Part shown: in pieces, positions 35,674-44,181 of the stretch
Layout of the letters: each line of letters begins with the position of its first letter
Position numbering within the stretch: the first letter of the stretch is position 1
Source of the DNA: CAZUMW01 sp964621615
GTDB lineage: Bacteria; Desulfobacterota; WTBG01; CAIYCZ01; CAIRTM01
NCBI GenBank assembly: GCA_964621615.1
Contig: CAZUMW010000002.1
Span: 196,709-260,708 of the forward strand
Length of the DNA stretch: 64,000 nt
Direction of reading: 5' to 3'
Position numbers and translations under genes: made by a program
The notes under the pieces: model-generated
Told to the model about the DNA's origin: nothing
What the model saw: only the letters and a program-made list of their open reading frames with translations
The model's database searches: none

Positions 35674-36963
35674 TTATTCAGTCTCTGCTGTTTCGGTGCT
35701 GCTTTCCGCGCCGCCTTCATCGGGTGGCGGCGCCTCGCCTGCGGCCCGTGCGGACTGCTGTATCTTTTCTGCTGTTTCACTGTCAACCTCGAGGATTTCC
35801 GCAATCTCACCGGGTGCAGCTTCGGCGACAGCGGAAGCGGAAAGATAGTCTGCGTTGACCAGCTTTTCCGCCATAGCCGTATCCATTCCATCTAATTCCA
35901 TCAGATCCTCGATCTGCTTTTTGGACTTTTCCTCATATTTGCTCTTGCTTGCTATATCTATGCGCCAGTTTGCGAGATTGGCCGCGAGCCTGACGTTCTG
36001 ACCTTTTTTGCCGATAGCAAGAGACAGCTGATTGTCCTCGACAATAATCTCCATGCTCCGGGATTCCTCATCCACGATGATTTCCGAGACCTCCGCAGGG
36101 GCAAGCGCCGAGCACACAAATGTGGCTGGATCATCGGACCAGGGTATAATGTCGATCCGTTCGCCGTGAAGCTCATGCACGATATTCTGCACCCGAGCTC
36201 CGCGGTTGCCCACGCAGGTGCCCACGGGGTCAACCCGGGAGTCCATGGATTCCACTGCAATTTTTGCCCGGTCTCCCGGCTCGCGGGCAACGTTTCGTAT
36301 CTTGACAACGCCCTCTGAAATTTCCGGCACCTCAAGCTCAAAAAGCTTTGTTAAAAATCCGGGGTGCGTTCTGGAAACAATTATCTGCGGTCCCTTTGCG
36401 CTTTTTTTAACATCAAGCACATACCCCTTTATGCGGTCGCGCAGCGAAAACATTTCTCCGGGGATCTGCTCCCGTGATGGCAGGAGGGCTTCATATTTGC
36501 CCAGAAGCACAATGATGCCGCCGCGCTCGAACCGGTGCACATACCCGGTCGCCATCTCGCCGACTTTGTCCTTAAAGTCACTGTATACATGCTCGCGCTC
36601 GGCCTCTCTGATGTTTTGCATAATAACCTGCTTCGCCGTCTGCGCGGCTATGCGGCCGAACTGCGAGGTATCCATTTTTACGCCGATTTCATCCCCGATT
36701 TCAGCCTCGGGGTCAATTTTGTGTGCCTCCTCAAGGGATATCTCCTTAATAATGCTTGAGGGAGTGTCGGCAACCGTTTTAAACTGAAACAGCTCGATTT
36801 CCCCGAGCTCATCGTTATAATGTGCTTCTATGTCCAGGCCGTGCCCATATTTATTAAGCGCTGCTTTCACCAGAGCGGTTTCCAGGGCATTGATGAGTAT
36901 TTCCTTGTCTATGCCTTTGTCTTTTCTGATTTCATCAATTACTTTATCCAGTTCTGACAGCAT
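35674..36963 (-). CDS. nusA: Transcription termination/antitermination protein NusA
   Basis: 429 residues: N-terminal RNA-polymerase-binding domain (1-125), S1 domain with TGYVHRFERGGIIVLLG, and two KH domains (GNRGARVQNIVHELHGER and IGKKGQNVRLAANL). The C-terminal 80 residues include a helix-hairpin-helix-like GMDTAMAEKLVNADYLSA and an acidic tail. It modulates pausing, termination and antitermination. Gap to rimP is 2 bp. Confidence 0.97.
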   Translation of the reverse strand: MLSELDKVIDEIRKDKGIDKEILINALETALVKAALNKYGHGLDIEAHYNDELGEIELFQFKTVADTPSSIIKEISLEEAHKIDPEAEIGDEIGVKMDTSQFGRIAAQTAKQVIMQNIREAEREHVYSDFKDKVGEMATGYVHRFERGGIIVLLGKYEALLPSREQIPGEMFSLRDRIKGYVLDVKKSAKGPQIIVSRTHPGFLTKLFELEVPEISEGVVKIRNVAREPGDRAKIAVESMDSRVDPVGTCVGNRGARVQNIVHELHGERIDIIPWSDDPATFVCSALAPAEVSEIIVDEESRSMEIIVEDNQLSLAIGKKGQNVRLAANLANWRIDIASKSKYEEKSKKQIEDLMELDGMDTAMAEKLVNADYLSASAVAEAAPGEIAEILEVDSETAEKIQQSARAAGEAPPPDEGGAESSTETAETE

Positions 36964-36965
36964 GG

Positions 36966-37466
36966 TTAGCCCTTTTGCTTAGTAGGTTTGTTAAAGTTAT
37001 ATTCAACGTGCGCTTTTGACACGTTTGCATGCGGAATGCATATGACGCTATCCCCTATATCAAGATGAACCATCCCGTCGGCATAGTCAATAAGGCGGCC
37101 CTTGAAATTTTTTCTGTTTTCAATAGGAGCTGCGGTTTTAACCCGTACCGTTTCCCCTTTGTGTTTCATGTAATCCTTTGCCCGCTTAAGCGGCCGGTTA
37201 ACGCCGGGTGATGACACCTCAAGCTTATACCCGTGCGGTATAATGTCCTTTACGTCCAGAAGGTCGCTTACCTGGCTGCTTATCAGGCTGCAGTCATCTA
37301 TGGTGACGCCGCCTTCCTTGTCTATGAGCAGGCGAACCACCCAGCCGTGAGGCTCCCGCCTGTACACAACATCAACCAGCTCCATGCCCTCGCTGTCGAC
37401 AACGTCCTCGACCATCGGGTAAAGCGTATCGATTAGCTTCTGCTGCCCTTTGCTGCAGTTTGTCAT
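36966..37466 (-). CDS. rimP: Ribosome maturation factor RimP
   Basis: 166 residues from ATG 37466. The open frame goes further upstream but enters the tRNA gene, so it is cut here. GMELVDVVYRREPHGWVVRLLIDK and YKLEVSSPGVNRPLKRAKDY are the family's signatures. It assists 30S assembly. No clear ribosome site is visible. Confidence 0.93.
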   Translation of the reverse strand: MTNCSKGQQKLIDTLYPMVEDVVDSEGMELVDVVYRREPHGWVVRLLIDKEGGVTIDDCSLISSQVSDLLDVKDIIPHGYKLEVSSPGVNRPLKRAKDYMKHKGETVRVKTAAPIENRKNFKGRLIDYADGMVHLDIGDSVICIPHANVSKAHVEYNFNKPTKQKG

Positions 37467-37564
37467 AGATAAACAGCTGCACGAAATAAAAAAGTGGGCA
37501 AAGCCCACCTTCGCACTACAAATACATTCGGAACTGAACACTGCTGCCCGTTTCAGTTTCGCAA

Positions 37565-37637
37565 AGCGGGCAACGGGACTCGAACCCGCGACACCAAGCT
37601 TGGGAAGCTTGTACTCTACCAGCTGAGCTATGCCCGC
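37565..37637 (-). tRNA. tRNA-Gly (anticodon CCC)
   Basis: Read on the minus strand, a 73-nt cloverleaf: acceptor GCGGGCA/TGCCCGC, D-arm GCTC...GAGT, anticodon stem CAAGC/GCTTG with loop TTCCCAA (anticodon CCC, reading GGG), T-arm GCGGG-TTCGAGT-CCCGT, discriminator T. CCA is not encoded. It lies 99 bp before rimP on the same strand and just after a strong promoter, so the tRNA is likely the first product of the rimP-nusA-infB transcript, like metY in E. coli. Confidence 0.95.
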
Positions 37638-37655
37638 AGAAATTCGTATTATAAA

Positions 37656-37683
37656 ATTATACAGACTATCAATTTAGTGTCAA
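37656..37683 (-). promoter_or_regulatory. Consensus sigma-70 promoter of the tRNA-rimP-nusA-infB operon
   Basis: On the minus strand TTGACA (37683-37678), 16-bp spacer, TATAAT (37661-37656). Both boxes are perfect. Expected start near 37649, 12 bp before the tRNA. Confidence 0.85.
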
Positions 37684-37691
37684 TAATTTTT

Positions 37692-37719
37692 TTGAAATGT
37701 TTTAAAAATGTGATATAAG
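37692..37719 (+). promoter_or_regulatory. Divergent promoter of lepB
   Basis: TTGAAA (37692-37697), 16-bp spacer, TATAAG (37714-37719). Its -35 box is 8 bp from that of the divergent promoter. The start would be near 37726, which rules out upstream start codons for lepB. Confidence 0.65.
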
Positions 37720-37773
37720 GTGACATTTATCCTTTTGTCAGTATGCTATTTCCTTAACCGGTACTTATTATAC

Positions 37774-38448
37774 ATGAAAAGCAAAAAACCAGACAAGAAA
37801 AGACAAGCTGCATCCCGCGGGACCGTAAAAAACGTGGCGCTGTCGATTTTCAGCAGGGAAAACATTGAAGCGGTGCTCATCGCGGTTGTTCTTGCGCTGA
37901 TTATACGGACCTTTGTTGTACAGGCATTTAAAATTCCCTCGGGCTCTATGGAGCCGACGCTGCTTATCGGAGATCATATCCTGGTAAACAAATTCATATA
38001 CGGGCTGTCCATTCCCTTTACCGACAAAAAAGTGCTTGATTTCAAATCTCCCGCCCGGGGGGATGTGATTGTTTTTGAGTATCCGCTTGACCCAGGCAAG
38101 GACTTCATTAAGCGGGTGATCGGCACGCCCGGTGACAGGATTGTTATTGAGGGGGAAAAGATTTTTATAAATAACGACCTCTACAGGGACCCGCACGGAT
38201 TTTATGGTACCGGGAAAAACGGCCCATTTCCCGGAGAGCGGTCCGGGGCCGGGCATTTCGGTCCCGTTGAAGTTCCTGAAGATGCGTTTTTTGTCATGGG
38301 AGACAACCGTAACAAAAGCTATGACAGCCGCTTCTGGGGGGTTGTTAAGGAAAGCAAGGTGAAGGGAAAAGCCTTTCTCATATACTGGTCATGGGAACGG
38401 CCCTTTAAAAATATACGCTGGAACCGGCTCGGCAAAATAATACATTAG
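37774..38448 (+). CDS. lepB: Signal peptidase I
   Basis: 224 residues from ATG 37774; the codon at 37720 lies before the expected transcription start. A basic N-terminus is followed by a membrane helix (31-48). The catalytic Ser58 is in SGSMEPTL, the general-base Lys in GKDFIKRVIGTPGD and box E is in VMGDNRNKSYDSRFWG. It cuts signal peptides of exported proteins on the outer face of the inner membrane. Only one membrane segment is present, as in many non-proteobacterial enzymes. Confidence 0.95.
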   Translation: MKSKKPDKKRQAASRGTVKNVALSIFSRENIEAVLIAVVLALIIRTFVVQAFKIPSGSMEPTLLIGDHILVNKFIYGLSIPFTDKKVLDFKSPARGDVIVFEYPLDPGKDFIKRVIGTPGDRIVIEGEKIFINNDLYRDPHGFYGTGKNGPFPGERSGAGHFGPVEVPEDAFFVMGDNRNKSYDSRFWGVVKESKVKGKAFLIYWSWERPFKNIRWNRLGKIIH

Positions 38449-38549
38449 CGTTACCCGGCTGTCGCAGGTTCAAAGCGGCGCTCTGCCGCTTCCGCAGCAA
38501 AAAAATACTCCTTACCGCTCTGCTCTGAAGCTCAGCAGAACACAATTCC

Positions 38550-41500
38550 ATGAAAACAGCACAGCGATTGATTGCCTCCGCCATTGTCTTTGCAGCGGCT
38601 CTGGTTATGCCGGGCGCTGCCCGGCTTGATGCCCAGCAGCTTGCAACGCGCCATTTTTCCTCTGATGACGGGCTGATCCAGAACGATGTCCTTTGTTTGC
38701 ATCAGGACAGCCGGGGCTGTTTGTGGATCGGTACCTACAGCGGGCTTTCGCGCTTCGACGGCAAGCGGTTTATATCGTATGATGAACAATCTGCCGGCCT
38801 TAAGGGAAATACGGTGTATGCAGTTACACGTGACCGGCAAAACAGGATCTGGGCCGGATATAACGGCGGACTCGGCCGGCTGCAGGGAGGGCGCTTTGTT
38901 CACTACGGGCCTGCTGACGGACTGCTGGGAGAATGCGTCATTACGCTGTGCGCTGACCCCCGCCGCGGGGTGTGGGGTGCCACTGAAAAGGGCATAAATT
39001 ATTTTGACGGGAGCAGGATCGTCACATACCCCCTGAAAGATATGAGCCCGGATTATTCGGTGATCGCCCTGAACGCGAAGGGAGTGGTATACGCTGCGAC
39101 AGATTGCGGTTTGTTTGAGCGTGCGCCCGGCGCAGCGGGGTTCACCCGCCTGCCGGGAGCGGCGTTCCCGGTTGTGGGAGTAAAATACTGCAGGCGGGAC
39201 GGCCGCCTGTATGTTATTTCACGCCACAGCCTGTATGTGATGAAAAACGGCGCTCCCCGGCTTCTTTCCCGGGCGCCTTTTGACGATCGTCTGGTGAATC
39301 TTTTTTTCGATCCAGCAGGTGCGGTGTGGGCGGTGAGCGAAGAGCATCTGTGGAAGTACTCGCAGCACGGCAGCACGGTTTACACTGCCCGGGATTTCGG
39401 GGGATACCCGTTTTCCTGCGGGGGGCTTGTCGATCGCGAAGGCAATATGTGGGTAGGGCACTGGGGCGGCGTTTCGCTTGTTCTTGATGAGTGCATCAGA
39501 AATTATCAGGACAACCTGCCGGGGCGCGTTGTCACCGGTATTCAGGCCGGCCGGGGCGGCAGGCTCTGGATAGCCGGAGAGGAGGGCCTTGTGAGCTGGA
39601 ATGCCGGCGGTCAGCCGGAGATGCGCATTGAGGCACCCTATGTTTCGGCGTTTCGCCTGGATGACTCCCGCAGTATGCTGTACGCAGCAACCACGGAGGG
39701 GCTGCATGTTTTTGATACAGACGGCAGGCTCTGCTACAGCGCCGCAACGGATGAGGTCGTAAACAGTTTGCACCGCGACGCTGACGGTACGGTGTGGCTG
39801 GGCACCGAGCGGGGGCTGCTTTCGGTCCGGAATCAGAAGCTGAGGAGAGAGGCGGATATCTCTAGCGGCCTCGGCAGCAATATTGTGTGGGCGATTCTGC
39901 GCGACGAGCACGGCCGCCTCTGGGCGGGTACCGAAAGCGGGCTTTCATGGAGCGACGGGGAGAGGTGGCGCAACGCCGCAGAGAGCCGGCTTTCGCACAG
40001 TTGCATTTGGACCATGTTTTCGCACCCCCAGTGGGGTGTTCTTATAGGCACGCAGCGGGGCATAACCCAGTTTAAAGACAAAACATTCCGCGTTCTGCCG
40101 TTTTTGCGCGACGAAGTAATTTCCTCTTTTGCCTGTGATCAGACCGGCAGGCTGTGGGTGGGCACGGAAAGCGGCCTGTACCGCATAGAAAGCACCGGCT
40201 CGTGCGGGCTGTTTTTGAACAAGACCAGAGGGCTTGTTTCAAATGCAGCCTATGTATCCTGTCTCACCCTGCATGGCGGCCATCTGTACCTTGGAACCTA
40301 CAACGGCATGAGCAGAATCAGCACGTCGATTACCGCTCACCGCTCACCGCCGCCGGTTTTGTGCCTGTCGGGAGTGAAGATTAACCGGGCGCCGGAAAGG
40401 CCCTCCGTGCTTTCGGCACCGCTTCCCCATTTTAAAAACAATATCACGTTTGACTTCCAGGCTGTACATTTGTATCTTCCCGATTCTGTCACCTACCGGT
40501 ATTATCTGGAGGGGCTTGACAGCCGGGGATGGGGCAGGCCTACTGCAATTCCCCGTGCGGTGTACACTAACCTTTCGCCGGGCCGATACCGGTTTCACGT
40601 GCAAAGCACGGCCGGAAGCGGCACAAAAAGCAGCCCGGTAGCGGTCTCGTTTTGTATTCAGCCGCCCTGGTGGCGGCACCCGGCGGGCATTGCGGCGCTG
40701 CTGCTTGCCTCCGGCCTTTTCGCATTCGGTTCCGTTAGATGGACGATTAATCGCCGGCTTGCAAAAAGCGAAACCGAGCGCCGCCGCCTTCAGGCCCTCT
40801 ATGAGAAGCAAATAGAGCTTGACCGGCTCAAGGATGAATTTCTTGCCAACACGTCGCATGAGCTTCGCACACCGCTTAACGGTATTATCGGGCTTGCCCG
40901 CTCGCTGCGTGACGGGGACGACGGACCGCTTACCGCTCATCAGGACCGCAGCCTTTCACTTATTTATCAGAGCAGCAGGCGGCTGTATACCCTGGTCAAT
41001 GACATCCTTGATTTTTCACGGATAAAGCGCGACGGGCTTGAGCTGCACCTGAAGCCCGTTGATGTGAAAAGCATTGTTGATGTTGTCTGCGCGGTCGCCA
41101 GGCCCCTTATCGGACACAAAAACGTTTCTCTGCGCGCGGAGGTTTCCGGCAGCCTGCCGCTGGTGTGTGCTGACGAAAACCGCCTTCAGCAGATTTTGTA
41201 CAATTTAGTGGGAAACGCTATAAAATTCACTCCTGAGGGGGTTGTAATGATACGCGCCGTTGCGGATCAGGGCGGTGTTGTGCTCACCGTCTCTGATACC
41301 GGCATCGGTATCGCACCGGACAAGCAGGAAAGAATATTTGCTCCGTTTGAACAGGCTGACGGCTCGGTGACACGGCTCTACGGCGGAACCGGCATAGGGC
41401 TTTCGGTAACAAGGCAGCTGGTTGAGCTGCACGGCAGCACGATCACGGTTGACAGCGCCGAGGGGGCCGGGGCGTCGTTTTCCTTCCGGCTGCCAGCTGC

Positions 41501-42842
41501 TGCAGAAGACGGTGCAGCAGCAGATACCGGCTCTGAAAGCCCGGCCCCGGAATCCGGAAGCGCGCTCCCCTGCGTTTGTCTGGATGATGCTGCCGCCCAC
41601 AGCACATTCAATGAAGCAGAGCCGGCACAGGCTTCCGACGGGCCGCTCATTTTAATTGTTGACGATGAGCCCCTTAATGTGGAAATTCTTGAGCGGCATC
41701 TTGCACGGGCCGGATACCGGACGCTCTGTGCAGGAGACGGCTATCATGCGTTATCTTTGCTGGAGAAGGAGCCTCCGGACCTCATTCTGCTTGATCTTAT
41801 GATGCCGCGAATGAGCGGCTATGAGCTGTGCAGCAGGATCCGCCGGAGCCGTACGGCTTCCGAGCTCCCGATACTCATGCTCACCGCAAAGGACAGGATC
41901 GATGATTTGCTTGAGGGGTTTGCCTGCGGCGCCAGCGACTATGTGATGAAGCCCTATCACCGCGACGAGCTTCTTACCCGGATCCGTACGCATGTTCAGA
42001 TCAAGCAGACACACCGCGCCTATGCCCGCTTTGTTCCTCATGAGTTTTTGCGGCATCTCCAAAAAGAAAGCATTGTGGACGTGCAGCTCGGCGATTGTGT
42101 CAGCAAGGAAATGACCGTTCTCTTCTCCGACATACGCTCATTCACAGCACTTTCTGAGAAAATGAGCCCTGAGGAGAATTTCAGGTTTCTGAATAACTGC
42201 CTGAGCATGCTTGCCCCGGTTATCACGCAGGGAAACGGCTTTATTGATAAATACATCGGCGATGCGGTTATGGCCCTGTTTGAAAGGCCGGATGACGCTG
42301 TCGACACCGCCCTGCACATGCGCCGGGCCCTTGAGGAGCACAACCGGTGCAGAGCCGGCCGCGGAGAGCCCGCTCTCGAAATCGGCATCGGCATAAATAC
42401 CGGAGCGCTTATGCTGGGCACTGTCGGCGTGCTTACAAGAATGGACGGAACGGTTATCAGCGACGCTGTTAATCTTTCAAGCAGAATCGAGGATCTGACA
42501 AAGCGGTACGGCGTACCGCTGCTTGTCAGCGGACACACCCGCGAAGCGCTGTTTGAACCGGACCGGCACGACATGCGGCTGGCGGGGCGGGTAACGGTTA
42601 AGGGTCGCACCGAGCCGGTTACCGTATACGAGGTTTTCAGCGGTGATCCCGACGATATGAAAGCCGTAAAAAAGAGCATGCAGGATTGCTTTGAGAAAGC
42701 GGTCAGGCTGTATAATGACAGCCGGTTCGATGACGCCGCAGATCTTTTTCATGAGTGTCTGGGCAGGTCGCCCTCTGACTCTTTGTGCAGGTTTTATGTC
42801 AGCGCGTGCTATATTAAACAAAACAGAATAAACAATCTTTAG
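38550..42842 (+). CDS. Hybrid sensor: Reg_prop beta-propeller, histidine kinase, receiver and class III nucleotide cyclase
   Basis: 1430 residues. A signal peptide (1-28) is followed by two-component-regulator propeller repeats to about residue 600 (SRGCLWIGTYSGLSRFDG, NRIWAGYNGGLGRL and others), a Y_Y_Y domain and one membrane helix near 712-730. The kinase core has His770 in SHELRTPLNG and an HATPase domain (LVGNAIKFTPEG, DTGIGIAPDKQ). The receiver phosphoacceptor is Asp1082. The C-terminal class III cyclase has metal Asp1194 (FSDIRSFTAL) and Asp1238, Lys1234 (DKYIGDAVMALF) and MDGTVISDAVNLSSR, so it looks active. A TPR-like tail ends it. Extracytoplasmic ligand sensing coupled to a cyclic nucleotide is inferred; whether cAMP or cGMP is made is open. 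Confidence 0.9.
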   Translation: MKTAQRLIASAIVFAAALVMPGAARLDAQQLATRHFSSDDGLIQNDVLCLHQDSRGCLWIGTYSGLSRFDGKRFISYDEQSAGLKGNTVYAVTRDRQNRIWAGYNGGLGRLQGGRFVHYGPADGLLGECVITLCADPRRGVWGATEKGINYFDGSRIVTYPLKDMSPDYSVIALNAKGVVYAATDCGLFERAPGAAGFTRLPGAAFPVVGVKYCRRDGRLYVISRHSLYVMKNGAPRLLSRAPFDDRLVNLFFDPAGAVWAVSEEHLWKYSQHGSTVYTARDFGGYPFSCGGLVDREGNMWVGHWGGVSLVLDECIRNYQDNLPGRVVTGIQAGRGGRLWIAGEEGLVSWNAGGQPEMRIEAPYVSAFRLDDSRSMLYAATTEGLHVFDTDGRLCYSAATDEVVNSLHRDADGTVWLGTERGLLSVRNQKLRREADISSGLGSNIVWAILRDEHGRLWAGTESGLSWSDGERWRNAAESRLSHSCIWTMFSHPQWGVLIGTQRGITQFKDKTFRVLPFLRDEVISSFACDQTGRLWVGTESGLYRIESTGSCGLFLNKTRGLVSNAAYVSCLTLHGGHLYLGTYNGMSRISTSITAHRSPPPVLCLSGVKINRAPERPSVLSAPLPHFKNNITFDFQAVHLYLPDSVTYRYYLEGLDSRGWGRPTAIPRAVYTNLSPGRYRFHVQSTAGSGTKSSPVAVSFCIQPPWWRHPAGIAALLLASGLFAFGSVRWTINRRLAKSETERRRLQALYEKQIELDRLKDEFLANTSHELRTPLNGIIGLARSLRDGDDGPLTAHQDRSLSLIYQSSRRLYTLVNDILDFSRIKRDGLELHLKPVDVKSIVDVVCAVARPLIGHKNVSLRAEVSGSLPLVCADENRLQQILYNLVGNAIKFTPEGVVMIRAVADQGGVVLTVSDTGIGIAPDKQERIFAPFEQADGSVTRLYGGTGIGLSVTRQLVELHGSTITVDSAEGAGASFSFRLPAAAEDGAAADTGSESPAPESGSALPCVCLDDAAAHSTFNEAEPAQASDGPLILIVDDEPLNVEILERHLARAGYRTLCAGDGYHALSLLEKEPPDLILLDLMMPRMSGYELCSRIRRSRTASELPILMLTAKDRIDDLLEGFACGASDYVMKPYHRDELLTRIRTHVQIKQTHRAYARFVPHEFLRHLQKESIVDVQLGDCVSKEMTVLFSDIRSFTALSEKMSPEENFRFLNNCLSMLAPVITQGNGFIDKYIGDAVMALFERPDDAVDTALHMRRALEEHNRCRAGRGEPALEIGIGINTGALMLGTVGVLTRMDGTVISDAVNLSSRIEDLTKRYGVPLLVSGHTREALFEPDRHDMRLAGRVTVKGRTEPVTVYEVFSGDPDDMKAVKKSMQDCFEKAVRLYNDSRFDDAADLFHECLGRSPSDSLCRFYVSACYIKQNRINNL

Positions 42843-42909
42843 GGCCGGAATCAGGGTGTCAGGCGCGTCATATTGTTGCCGGATATGTGATTAACGGGTC
42901 AGGCTGGAG

Positions 42910-43602
42910 ATGAAAAAAACTGCAGAGAATGAAATCCGCCGCTGCCTTGCGCAGTTTATCAGCCCGGAGCGGCGCAGGCGGGTGCGGGATGTGGTGCGCC
43001 TGCGCACCCGGCATGTCACGCTTGTTCTGGAGGATATACACAAGTCACAGAATGCAAGCGCAACGCTGAGAACCTGCGAGTGCCTGGGCATACAGGATGT
43101 GTACAGCATCGAGAACAAAAACCGGTTTGTTCTGGACAAAGAGGTATCGCTTGGCGCCTCCAGGTGGATAACAATGCACCGCTTCCGGGCGCCCGGAGCC
43201 GACAATACCCGCTTGTGCTACCGCGCGCTCCGGCAAAAAGGCTACCGCATTGTCGCAACCGCGCCCGGCCAACAGGAATCAGGACCTGAGGACCTTGACA
43301 TCAGCCGCCCCCTGGCCGTGGTGTTCGGCAATGAAGTGGACGGTTTGAGCGCCGCGGCGTTTAGCGAGTCCGACGCGCTTGTAAGCATACCGCTGTACGG
43401 CTTTACCCGCAGCTACAATATTACGGTGAGCGCCGGCATCGTGTTGTCGGCTATTGTTTTTCGTCTGAGAGCTTCAAAGATCGCCTGGCAGCTGCCGCCT
43501 GAAGAACAAAACCGGCTTATTCTTTCGTGGTACCGGAAAATAGTTCGCGGCAGCGGTCTTATTGAAGCGCGCTGGAGCGGCAAAAATAAGCATGAGGCAT
43601 AA
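42910..43602 (+). CDS. TrmH-family RNA 2'-O-methyltransferase
   Basis: 230 residues with the SpoU fold. TLVLEDIHKSQNASATLRTCECLGI, LAVVFGNEVDGLS and SIPLYGFTRSYNITVSAGIVL are the three SpoU/TrmH motifs that form the trefoil knot. The deep NASATLRTCE segment near residue 48 is typical of TrmH, the tRNA Gm18 enzyme, which is the best guess; rRNA-modifying members are an alternative. Motif 3 has SYN where most have SLN. Start ATG 42910 has GGAG immediately upstream. Confidence 0.85.
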   Translation: MKKTAENEIRRCLAQFISPERRRRVRDVVRLRTRHVTLVLEDIHKSQNASATLRTCECLGIQDVYSIENKNRFVLDKEVSLGASRWITMHRFRAPGADNTRLCYRALRQKGYRIVATAPGQQESGPEDLDISRPLAVVFGNEVDGLSAAAFSESDALVSIPLYGFTRSYNITVSAGIVLSAIVFRLRASKIAWQLPPEEQNRLILSWYRKIVRGSGLIEARWSGKNKHEA

Positions 43603-43687
43603 CGCCTTATGATAATGTATTGATGTTGACGCCTGTTCGTGATTAAATGAAGAGAAAAGGACAACCGATTATAAAGGAGTGGCGGCC

Positions 43688-44176
43688 ATGAAAGTATTTC
43701 TTGTCCAGCATGGCAGGGCTGTATCAAAGCAGGAAAATCCCGAGCGGCCGCTGACAGAGGCCGGCGTGCGCGAGGCGCACGCTACTGCGTCATTCATAGC
43801 CCGAAGCGGGGCCTGCTGCCCTGCGCGCATATACCATAGCGGTAAAAAGCGCGCGGAACAAACAGCTTCCGCACTTTCAGAGCATCTGTATCCCCGGGAC
43901 GGCATTGTCGCACAGGAAGGCCTTTCCGCACAGGATGATCCCGGAATTTGGGCGGAGCGGCTGAATACAGCAGATGACGAAATTGTGCTTGTAGGGCATC
44001 TTCCCCACCTTAATCGTCTCGCATCGCTTTTGTTAACGCGAAATCCCGGGCAGAGCGTGCTGCTGTTTAAAAATGCGGGTATGGTATGTCTTGAGCGCAG
44101 CGAGGAAGCGAAATGGTCTGTCTGCTGGGCGATCACCCCCGGGCTTATAGCCGGAAATTCCGGGAGGCAGTCATAG
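43688..44176 (+). CDS. sixA: Phosphohistidine phosphatase SixA-like
   Basis: 162 residues from ATG 43688 (AAAGGAG 7 bp upstream). Histidine-phosphatase motif is VQHGRA with His8, where the family commonly has RHG; VQHG is found in many SixA-like proteins. A second His lies in VGHLPHL. SixA removes phosphate from histidine of phosphotransfer domains. The nearby 1430-residue hybrid kinase is a possible but unproven target. NadE starts 6 bp after its stop. Confidence 0.82.
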   Translation: MKVFLVQHGRAVSKQENPERPLTEAGVREAHATASFIARSGACCPARIYHSGKKRAEQTASALSEHLYPRDGIVAQEGLSAQDDPGIWAERLNTADDEIVLVGHLPHLNRLASLLLTRNPGQSVLLFKNAGMVCLERSEEAKWSVCWAITPGLIAGNSGRQS

Positions 44177-44181
44177 TATTT

